A DNA stretch of 7,102 nucleotides, from NCBI GenBank assembly GCA_031284105.1, contig JAITAN010000257.1:1-7102 (forward strand). The letters are read 5' to 3'. Positions 1 through 3,878 of the stretch are shown in pieces. Under the pieces are notes generated by a model. The model saw only the letters and a program-made list of their open reading frames with translations, was not told the DNA's origin and searched no databases. A program made the translations under genes and the position numbers. This DNA is from Treponema sp. GTDB lineage: Bacteria > Spirochaetota > Spirochaetia > Treponematales > Breznakiellaceae. Numbering within the stretch: position 1 is the stretch's first letter; every line of letters begins with the position of its first letter.

Positions 1-693
1 GAGAGACTCCCTACTGGTAGCGAGAGACTCCCTACTGGTAGCGGGCCGCTCCCTACTGGTAGCGAGAGACTCCCTACTAGTAGCGGGCCGCTCCCTACTG
101 GTAGCGGGCCGCTCCCTACTGGTAGCGGGCCGCTCCCTACCAGTAGCGAGAGACTCCCTACCAGTAGCCAGCCGCTCCCTACCGGTAGCGAGAGACTCCC
201 TACCAGTAGCCGGCCGCTCCCTACCAGTAGCGGGCCGCTCCCTACCAGTAGCGAGAGACTCATTAACATCAGCGAGCGGCTCATTAGCATTAGCAAGCGG
301 TTCATTACCGGTAGCGAGACTTCTATCAGTATTAGCGAGAATTAGATTCGCATTAGTGAGACTTCTATCAGTATTAGCGATGGTCTCATTAACATTAGTG
401 AGACTTCTATCAGTATTAGCGAGAATTAGATTCGCATTAGTGAGGCTTCTATCAGTATTAGCGAGAATTAGATTCGCATTAGCGAAACTTCTATCAGTAT
501 TAGCGAGAATTAGATTCGCAGTAGTGAGACTTCTATCAGTATTAGCGATGGTCCCATTCGCATTAGCGAGCGGCTCATTACCGGCAGCGAGAGACTCCCT
601 ACTACTAGCGAGAGACTCACTAACATCAGCGAGGCTTCTATCAGTATTAGCGATGAGACTTAGATTACTATTGTCGGGGCTTCGGTTGGCAGC
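1..693. repeat. Tandem array of about 33 units of 21 bp, running in from the left edge
   Basis: Units are exactly 21 bp with no indels from base 1 to about 672. A very degenerate unit covers 673-693, and the periodicity is lost after that. Units 1-12 (1-252) form subfamily A. Their first halves alternate between two types (gagagactccc or gggccgctccc) and their second halves carry the core CTAC-YR-GTAG. Units 16-27 (316-567) form subfamily B, alternating gagacttctatcagt- and gagaattagattcgc-type units, so the true period there is 42 bp. Units 13-15 and 28 are transitional, units 29-30 return to an A-like form, and unit 31 is B-like again (identical to unit 22). Units at 316, 358, 400 and 526 are identical. 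Read as protein, the array gives heptads: R-D-S-L-L-V-A (plus, second frame), E-R-L-P-T-G-S (plus, first frame, stopped by TAG at 343), or A-T-S-R-E-S-L / A-N-T-D-R-S-L (minus). There are no unique spacers, so it is not CRISPR. Confidence 0.95.
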
Positions 694-726
694 GGATCGC
701 AGGCATCCTGCAAGAGCGGAAAACAA
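1..726 (-). CDS. Possible heptad-repeat lipoprotein, 3' end outside the window, start codon missing or decayed
   Basis: On the minus strand one frame is open from 804 to the left edge. Just before the array it reads ILVLFSALAGC, a short hydrophobic stretch ending in a lipobox-like L-A-G-C with the Cys codon at 705-703. Hydrophilic heptads follow (ANTDRSL, TNANLIL, ADVNESL, ANANEPL, ATGRESL), as expected for an exported, Asn/Ser-rich surface protein. A GGAGG lies at 745-741 (minus strand) and a 16-bp palindrome lies just upstream. Against it, the only standard start codon in frame is TTG at 726-724, which leaves just seven residues before the Cys. An ATC sits where an ATG would be well spaced from GGAGG (735-733). 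By eye, its codons (GCT, AAT, GAT, GGT) resemble the neighbouring genes more than the CTA/TTA/GTA/AGA-rich plus frame does. It may be a pseudogene, or its start may be shifted. The function is unknown. Confidence 0.27.
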   Translation of the reverse strand, partial: MFSALAGCLRSAANRSPDNSNLSLIANTDRSLADVSESLASSRESLAAGNEPLANANGTIANTDRSLTTANLILANTDRSFANANLILANTDRSLTNANLILANTDRSLTNVNETIANTDRSLTNANLILANTDRSLATGNEPLANANEPLADVNESLATGRERPATGRERPATGRESLATGRERLATGRESLATGRERPATSRERPATSRERPATSRESLATSRERPATSRESLATSRESL

Positions 727-766
727 TACAAGGATATTGCCCTCCGGTCTATACCGCGCGGTATAA
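2..766 (+). CDS. Alternative plus-strand heptad-repeat reading frame, 5' partial
   Basis: The second forward frame is open from the left edge to a TAA at 764-766. It encodes heptads of the types RDSLLVA, GRSLLVA, RLLSVLA and RIRFALV, followed by a non-repetitive Arg/Leu-rich tail of about 38 residues ending YRAV. No start is visible, because the ATG at 356 is merely inside a repeat unit. The product would be basic and hydrophobic, with many CTA, TTA, GTA, TCA and AGA codons that the surrounding genes use sparingly. Its tail is antisense to the lipobox-like stretch of the minus frame. In its favour, the intrinsic terminator at 988-1018 has no other plus-strand gene in front of it. At most one of the two opposed frames is likely to be translated. 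I recognise no family. Confidence 0.2.
   Translation, partial: RDSLLVARDSLLVAGRSLLVARDSLLVAGRSLLVAGRSLLVAGRSLPVARDSLPVASRSLPVARDSLPVAGRSLPVAGRSLPVARDSLTSASGSLALASGSLPVARLLSVLARIRFALVRLLSVLAMVSLTLVRLLSVLARIRFALVRLLSVLARIRFALAKLLSVLARIRFAVVRLLSVLAMVPFALASGSLPAARDSLLLARDSLTSARLLSVLAMRLRLLLSGLRLAADRRHPARAENNTRILPSGLYRAV
750..765. promoter_or_regulatory. Perfect 16-bp palindrome, operator-like
   Basis: TATACCGCGCGGTATA is a perfect palindrome. On the minus strand it lies between a possible -10 box (TAAGAT, 778-773) and the GGAGG at 745-741 that precedes the repeat ORF, which is an operator or 5'-UTR position. A terminator is unlikely: on the plus strand it is followed by A's, and on the minus strand the T-run comes before it. 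It also contains the stop codon of the plus-strand repeat frame. Confidence 0.4.
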
Positions 767-787
767 AAACGTATCTTACACGAGTTC

Positions 788-801
788 GGGGGGGGGGGGG
801 G
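788..801. repeat. Homopolymer tract of 14 G (poly-C on the minus strand)
   Basis: Fourteen consecutive G residues directly follow cgagttc. Such tracts are prone to slipped-strand length change, and in Treponema pallidum poly-G tracts next to promoters of tpr and other surface-protein genes modulate expression (established knowledge). Here the tract lies 36 bp right of the palindrome at 750-765. On the minus strand it occupies the -35/spacer region of a possible promoter whose -10 would be TAAGAT at 778-773. The tract is certain as given; its length could be affected by sequencing error, and its role is inferred. Confidence 0.9.
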
Positions 802-987
802 AATTTAAGCTATTACTTCTAATCATTTTTGACGGTTTATTCATTTTTTCTCCGCGCTCTTTCTGAAAACCTTACTTAAAGGACGTAGCCTTTTTGGGTT
901 AATACCCCGCTCCTTGGGACGCTTCCCCCTGGAAGTACGGGGGATTTATTCCCCCCGCATATTTAAAGATTTCAAAAAGAAATCTTC
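802..987 (+). other. Gene-free segment with competing C-run/G-run pairings
   Basis: I see no credible gene or tRNA here. On the plus strand 901-909 (AATACCCCG) can pair with 938-946 (CGGGGGATT) with one mismatch, enclosing a small stem CTTCC/GGAAG (922-926 with 931-935). The same G run (938-943) can instead pair with CCCCCG at 952-957. The two pairings exclude each other, as in leaders that switch structure. An AT hairpin AAGATTTC/GAAATCTT (966-973 with 979-986) comes next. Whether the segment is transcribed is unknown, but a terminator lies immediately downstream. It could be an untranslated leader, a small RNA or only spacer. Confidence 0.3.
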
Positions 988-1018
988 AATACCTCGCCGC
1001 TCCGGGCGGGTATTTTTT
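988..1018 (+). terminator. Intrinsic terminator
   Basis: AATACC (988-993) pairs with GGTATT (1009-1014), and CGCC (995-998) pairs with GGCG (1005-1008), with one bulged T at 994 and a 6-nt loop. The stem runs directly into a run of six T (1013-1018). The polarity fits plus-strand transcription. No clear plus-strand gene precedes it, so it ends either a transcript from the repeat array or an RNA made from 802-987. Confidence 0.6.
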
Positions 1019-1247
1019 ATTAAAATAGAGTATATATCTTTTTATCGGTTCATGTCAAGGCGTATTTTGAAAAAATTGAGGGGAAATTTGAAAAAAGTAA
1101 AAAAAAATGAAAAAGGTGAGAAAGACGTTTTCGTTCCAGAATACCGTAATGCCCCAAGCCGCGCCTTGAGACAGCGGCCCGTCTTTATGAATGAACAAGC
1201 CGCGCCGCTTCTCCGGCTTTCGAGAATTATCATTTCTACAATATTAC
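1019..1247. other. A-tract-rich spacer without a gene
   Basis: A-tracts occur at 1070-1075, 1084-1086, 1091-1096, 1099-1107 and 1110-1114. Their centres are about 9-12 bp apart, close enough to helical phasing to suggest intrinsically bent DNA about 130-180 bp upstream of the promoter at 1248. An 11-bp direct repeat CAAGCCGCGCC occurs at 1155-1165 and 1196-1206. Open frames across this segment on either strand lack ribosome binding sites and read as low-complexity Lys/Phe stretches, so I call no gene. Confidence 0.4.
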
Positions 1248-1276
1248 TTGCAAAACCCTTATCTTTATAGTATAGT
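1248..1276 (+). promoter_or_regulatory. Sigma-70-type promoter for the flavodoxin-like/J-domain operon
   Basis: TTGCAA (1248-1253) and TATAGT (1271-1276) are separated by 17 bp, the optimal spacing. An overlapping second TATAGT lies at 1266-1271. Transcription would begin near 1283, about 12 nt before the ATG at 1295. That start site would fall inside or next to the AAGAGG ribosome site, so the leader would be very short. Confidence 0.6.
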
Positions 1277-1280
1277 ACAT

Positions 1281-1286
1281 AAGAGG
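1281..1286 (+). promoter_or_regulatory. Ribosome binding site that decides the start at 1295
   Basis: AAGAGG lies 8 nt before the ATG at 1295. An in-frame TTG at 1289 would be only 2 nt from this site and is therefore unlikely to be the start. Confidence 0.6.
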
Positions 1287-1294
1287 CATTGATC

Positions 1295-1702
1295 ATGAGA
1301 ATAGCAATCGTGAGCGTTCCCGCTCAAAAGCGCGGCATTCCGCAGTATTGTACCTTTTTGCAGAGAGGCTTTGAGGCAATGGGACACCGTGCGGACATTA
1401 TGGACGCATGGACGGAAGACGGGCACAAACTGCCCGCCTACGATTACATAGCCGCTGCCGTTGAAACGCGTTCCTTTTTCTCCGTTAAATTACCGGAGCG
1501 GTTCCATAAAATCTTGAGTGAAGGAAGCGGGTTTGGAGGAAAGAAAGGAGCCGCGTTCCTCGGCAAGAAATGTCTTAGAACCAACAGGGCGCTGCTCAAC
1601 ATCATGTCGGTAATGGAAAAAGAAGGCTTATTTGTCAATAGAAGCGACATAATTCTGGGAAATGAACAGGCCGAAGCCCTGGCAAAACGTATAGGCGTGT
1701 AA
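1295..1702 (+). CDS. Conserved hypothetical protein, probable flavodoxin-like fold
   Basis: The gene encodes 135 aa, starting at the ATG 8 nt after AAGAGG. It opens with a beta strand (MRIAIVSVP) followed by a loop and a helix. A second strand (HRADIMDAW, about residues 29-37) and a third (YDYIAAAVETRSFF, about 48-61) follow. A later segment reads KKGAAFLGKKCLRTNRALLNIMSVMEKEGLFV, resembling the late strand-helix part of flavodoxins ('K..A.F.G......AL..LM..ME..G'). The order of elements suggests a flavodoxin/NAD(P)H-oxidoreductase-like Rossmann fold at about the usual flavodoxin length. The usual first-loop FMN-phosphate motif (T/S-x-T-G-N-T) is absent, and the loop reads PAQKRGIPQYC, so FMN binding is doubtful. 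There is no signal peptide or membrane segment, so it is probably cytoplasmic. It is followed after 6 bp by the J-domain gene, suggesting co-transcription and perhaps a shared role. The fold is an inference from pattern, and no biochemical role can be assigned. Confidence 0.8.
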   Translation: MRIAIVSVPAQKRGIPQYCTFLQRGFEAMGHRADIMDAWTEDGHKLPAYDYIAAAVETRSFFSVKLPERFHKILSEGSGFGGKKGAAFLGKKCLRTNRALLNIMSVMEKEGLFVNRSDIILGNEQAEALAKRIGV

Positions 1703-1708
1703 CGTATT

Positions 1709-2497
1709 ATGGACGATTATTACGGTATTCTCGGCATAAAACCGGATGCTTCTTTTTCTTCCATAAAAAAAGCCTTCCGTGAAAAAGCGAAACACCTCCA
1801 CCCCGATATTGCGAATGCTACTGACGGAGCCGAGATGCGGCGTCTTATCGCCGCATATAAAGTGCTGTCCAGCAGTATACGGCGGTATGAATACGACAGA
1901 TTGTATTCCCGCAGCGTGCGGAGAAAAGATTTTAATTACCGTGATTTTCTTGCTTCACGAGCGGATGATCCGGCAAGTCAGGCGAAACTGGTGCTGTGGG
2001 ACCTCTTCCATGAAAGAGAGGAATCCGCACTCGCTATTTGGCGCGCTCATGGCGGACTTGCCTTTTTTATGAAACAGCATCTGGAACGCGGCGATTGGAT
2101 GGACGGCGTATATGTGCTTGCCGAAGAATTGGATAAGCGGCAATGTTACTACGAGGCGTTTTCGCTTCTCGTTGAACTAATGCAGGAAGAACGCCGGTTT
2201 CCTTACTTTAAACATTTCGCCGTTGACGTTGAGATTTTTCTCAAAGAATTGGTACGGATCAGGCTCCGTCCTTCCGTCGATGATAAAACATGGGTCGCGT
2301 GCATGAAATATATGCTTGAGTTGGGCTTTACACCCAAAGAAGAAGCCCGCTGGCTGCGGTCCATGGCGGAAAGCCTCTTTGCGCTGGGGCAGCTCGCCGA
2401 GGCTCAGGCGATGCTCCGCAAAGCCGTCGAGCGCGATCCAAAGCTGTCGAATGTAAAACGGCTGCAAAAAAAGCTGCACTGCTACGCTTCCGCATAA
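1709..2497 (+). CDS. J-domain co-chaperone with helical, TPR-like C-terminal region
   Basis: The protein has 262 aa. Residues 3-66 form a J domain: DYYGILGIKPDAS, then helix II KKAFREKAKHL, the HPD tripeptide at residues 31-33, helix III and a basic end (YEYDRLYSRS). HPD-containing J domains stimulate ATP hydrolysis by DnaK/Hsp70. The Gly/Phe linker, zinc-finger CxxCxGxG repeats and C-terminal substrate domains of true DnaJ are missing, so this is a class C (type III) J-protein that probably brings DnaK to a particular client. The remainder is helical, and residues about 219-245 (AESLFALGQLAEAQAMLRKAVERDP) match the spacing of a tetratricopeptide repeat, a protein-binding module. There is no signal peptide or membrane segment. 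The ATG comes 6 bp after the upstream stop, and only a weak Shine-Dalgarno-like AGG lies before it, so translation may be coupled to the upstream gene. The client is unknown; the adjacent flavodoxin-like protein is one candidate. Confidence 0.9.
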   Translation: MDDYYGILGIKPDASFSSIKKAFREKAKHLHPDIANATDGAEMRRLIAAYKVLSSSIRRYEYDRLYSRSVRRKDFNYRDFLASRADDPASQAKLVLWDLFHEREESALAIWRAHGGLAFFMKQHLERGDWMDGVYVLAEELDKRQCYYEAFSLLVELMQEERRFPYFKHFAVDVEIFLKELVRIRLRPSVDDKTWVACMKYMLELGFTPKEEARWLRSMAESLFALGQLAEAQAMLRKAVERDPKLSNVKRLQKKLHCYASA

Positions 2498-2531
2498 TGC
2501 CTATCCGCGTTCTCGGCGGCTACCCGTATTC

Positions 2532-2554
2532 GGCGGTACCGCCCCTCTGCGGGG
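2532..2554. repeat. GC-rich palindrome and hairpin after the J-domain gene
   Basis: GGCGGTACCGCC (2532-2543) is a perfect 12-bp palindrome. It is followed directly by CCCC-tctgc-GGGG (2542-2545 with 2551-2554). Both lie in the spacer between the J-domain gene and the transporter gene. They could stabilise the 3' end of the operon transcript or bind a regulator; the sequence does not decide. Confidence 0.4.
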
Positions 2555-2616
2555 AAAAGTCAAGGCGGAATAGACCGCCGGCTTCCGGCAAAAAACACGC
2601 TTGACTTTTCTTTTAT
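2554..2616 (+). terminator. Probable branched terminator of the flavodoxin-like/J-domain operon
   Basis: GAAAAGTCAAG (2554-2564) and CTTGACTTTTC (2600-2610) form a perfect 11-bp inverted repeat. Inside it are two mutually exclusive small hairpins: GGCGG/CCGCC (2564-2568 with 2575-2579) and GCCGG/CCGGC (2577-2581 with 2585-2589). The outer stem ends in a T-rich tail (ttttctttta). The loop region is longer than in a textbook terminator, and the 3' arm overlaps the promoter region of the next gene, so it could instead be a regulatory structure. Confidence 0.4.
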
Positions 2617-2619
2617 AAT
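2601..2619 (+). promoter_or_regulatory. Putative promoter of the EamA transporter gene, odd spacing
   Basis: A perfect TATAAT lies at 2614-2619, only 8 bp before the ATG at 2628. A good -35-like TTGACT lies at 2601-2606 but is just 7 bp from the -10, exactly 10 bp less than the ideal 17. At the normal distance (about 2591-2597) the sequence is only A-rich. No Shine-Dalgarno sequence lies between the -10 and the ATG, which suggests a leaderless transcript if this -10 is used. Confidence 0.4.
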
Positions 2620-2627
2620 GCCCGATC

Positions 2628-3542
2628 ATGGACGCCATGTTCCAAAAACGAAAGAGTCCCGTTCCTCCAAACCAAGGGCTGGGACAGCTTGCGATTGCGC
2701 TTTGCGCGATCTGCTGGAGTACATCCGGTCTTTTTATCAAATTGCTTAACTGGCATTCGGTCGTCATAGCGGGCGGGCGGAGTTTCATTGCGGCGCTTTT
2801 TATGCTGACAATAAGATATATGGCTCCTCCTAAAAAGGCGCCCGCGTATATTCGCGGTAAAAATCATATTCTGGTGACGGCCGCCGGAGGCTGTTGTTAT
2901 GCGGGCGCGATGATCACGTTTGTCATTGCCAATAAGCTCACCGCTTCCGCAAACGTGATCCTGCTGCAATATTCCGCGCCGGTATGGGCGTGTCTGTTGG
3001 CGTGGCTTCTCATAAAAGAAAAGCCGAGCTGGGAACATTGGACAGCCCTTGTCCTCGTAGGAGGCGGTATGATCCTTTTTTTCAAGGATGGACTTGAAAC
3101 CCGCGCGGTTACAGGCGATATTATAGCGGTTATTTCCGGCATCTTTTTCGGGGCGAATTCGGTGTTTATGCGTATGCAAAAAGACGGAAATCCCGCGGAT
3201 TCCATGCTGCTCTCGCATATTGTTACCGCGCTGTTTGCGGTTCCATTCTTTATTATGTTTTTCCCAACTTTCACGCTCCCCGCAACTGCTGCCATTACCT
3301 TTATGGGCATTGTCCAGATAGGCTGCGCTTCCCTCCTTTTCTCGTACGGCATCAAACGGGTAAACGCGATTCAGGCCATGCTCACCGCATCAATCGAACC
3401 GGTGCTTAACCCCCTGTGGGTACTTATCGTTATGGGCGAAATGCCCTCTTCTTCGGCGTTGCTGGGCGGCGCGGTCATCCTTTTTGCCGTGATTTTTTCG
3501 TCAACAATCAGACCCATCATGGCTTCCATCAGAAAATACTAG
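2628..3542 (+). CDS. EamA/DMT-superfamily inner-membrane transporter
   Basis: The protein has 304 aa, the usual length for the 10-TMS drug/metabolite transporter family. Ten hydrophobic segments can be seen, at about residues 19-41, 44-65, 80-103, 106-128, 136-152, 162-183, 192-213, 220-245, 254-272 and 275-294, arranged as two EamA halves. Family-like features are the WSTSGLFIK stretch in TMS1, LLQYSAPVWACLLAWLLIKEKPS at the end of the first half, and the related SIEPVLNPLWVLIVMGEMPS at the end of the second. A short basic N-terminus suggests a cytoplasmic start. Family members export amino acids, nucleotides or metabolites, or act as permeases; the substrate cannot be read from sequence. 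The ATG at 2628 has no Shine-Dalgarno sequence, and an in-frame ATG at 2637 is the alternative. The gene is convergent with the beta-galactosidase gene and separated from the upstream operon by a structured spacer, so it appears to be its own unit. Confidence 0.93.
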   Translation: MDAMFQKRKSPVPPNQGLGQLAIALCAICWSTSGLFIKLLNWHSVVIAGGRSFIAALFMLTIRYMAPPKKAPAYIRGKNHILVTAAGGCCYAGAMITFVIANKLTASANVILLQYSAPVWACLLAWLLIKEKPSWEHWTALVLVGGGMILFFKDGLETRAVTGDIIAVISGIFFGANSVFMRMQKDGNPADSMLLSHIVTALFAVPFFIMFFPTFTLPATAAITFMGIVQIGCASLLFSYGIKRVNAIQAMLTASIEPVLNPLWVLIVMGEMPSSSALLGGAVILFAVIFSSTIRPIMASIRKY

Positions 3543-3737
3543 GCACTCTGCACACTACAAGGAACGCGCCGCGTATACGGGCGGAGACGCACAGCGCTTT
3601 TAGGAACTGCCGGTAAACGGAATTGGGGCATTGACAAAAAAAAGAATCGATAGAAACACTCGACAGCGTCGCAGCTACGCTTGACCGTTCTCCGGTTTCA
3701 CATTGTACGGTATGGCATGAATTTCCTGCGGCGGTAT
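3543..3737. other. Spacer after the transporter gene, no gene seen
   Basis: I see no coding region, RNA gene or convincing plus-strand terminator here. TTGACA at 3631-3636 looks like a -35 box, but no acceptable -10 follows at 16-18 bp and there is no gene for it to drive. The open frames on the minus strand have no ribosome site and read into the terminator structure at 3738-3813. Confidence 0.5.
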
Positions 3738-3813
3738 AAAAAAAACCGTAGCGTTCCGCCGGCAATTCCAAAATATACATTCTGGAATTGCCTCGAATAT
3801 AAAAACGCTACGG
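3738..3813 (-). terminator. Two-stem intrinsic terminator of the beta-galactosidase gene
   Basis: Reading on the minus strand, CCGTAGCGTT (3813-3804) pairs with AACGCTACGG (3755-3746), and nested inside GGCAATTCCA (3792-3783) pairs with TGGAATTGCC (3770-3761). Both stems are perfect 10-bp repeats, separated by an 11-nt bulge on one side and a 5-nt bulge on the other. The outer stem runs directly into eight T on the minus strand (3745-3738). The polarity matches the beta-galactosidase gene, whose stop lies 65 bp upstream. On the plus strand the structure is followed by ATAGC, so it would not efficiently terminate the transporter transcript. Confidence 0.75.
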
Positions 3814-3878
3814 ATAGCACGTTCAAGATCTAAGTCTGTAGGATAGCGTATACTTGTGCGTAATAGCACACCTTGTGG

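Noticed and set aside
1..672. CRISPR array
   Set aside because: The 21-bp units are directly contiguous and no unique spacers separate them.
356..766. A gene starting at the ATG at 356
   Set aside because: The ATG lies inside a repeat unit, the frame is open all the way to the left edge, and there is no ribosome site, so this is not a gene start.
750..770. Terminator at the 16-bp palindrome
   Set aside because: The palindrome is followed by A's on the plus strand, and on the minus strand the T-run precedes it, so it lacks a terminator's polarity.
914..1270. Plus-strand frame of 118 codons
   Set aside because: It runs through the stems at 938-957 and 966-986, the terminator at 988-1018 and the promoter at 1248-1276, has no ribosome site and gives a low-complexity basic product.
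1289..1294. TTG start six bases upstream for the flavodoxin-like gene
   Set aside because: Only 2 nt separate it from AAGAGG, while the ATG at 1295 has an ideal 8-nt spacing.
1042..1296. Minus-strand frame of 84 codons
   Set aside because: It covers the operon promoter and reads as Phe/Ser-rich low complexity opposite the A-tracts.
2613..3355. Two long minus-strand frames opposite the transporter gene
   Set aside because: The plus-strand protein is a clear EamA transporter, and the antisense products have no recognisable features or ribosome sites.
3631..3659. Promoter based on TTGACA at 3631
   Set aside because: No acceptable -10 box at 16-18 bp and no gene downstream on that strand.
3529..3869. 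Short minus-strand frames downstream of the beta-galactosidase gene
   Set aside because: They read through the lacZ-like terminator stems and lack ribosome sites. The 64-codon one starts 10 bp after the lacZ-like stop, but its product matches nothing I recognise.
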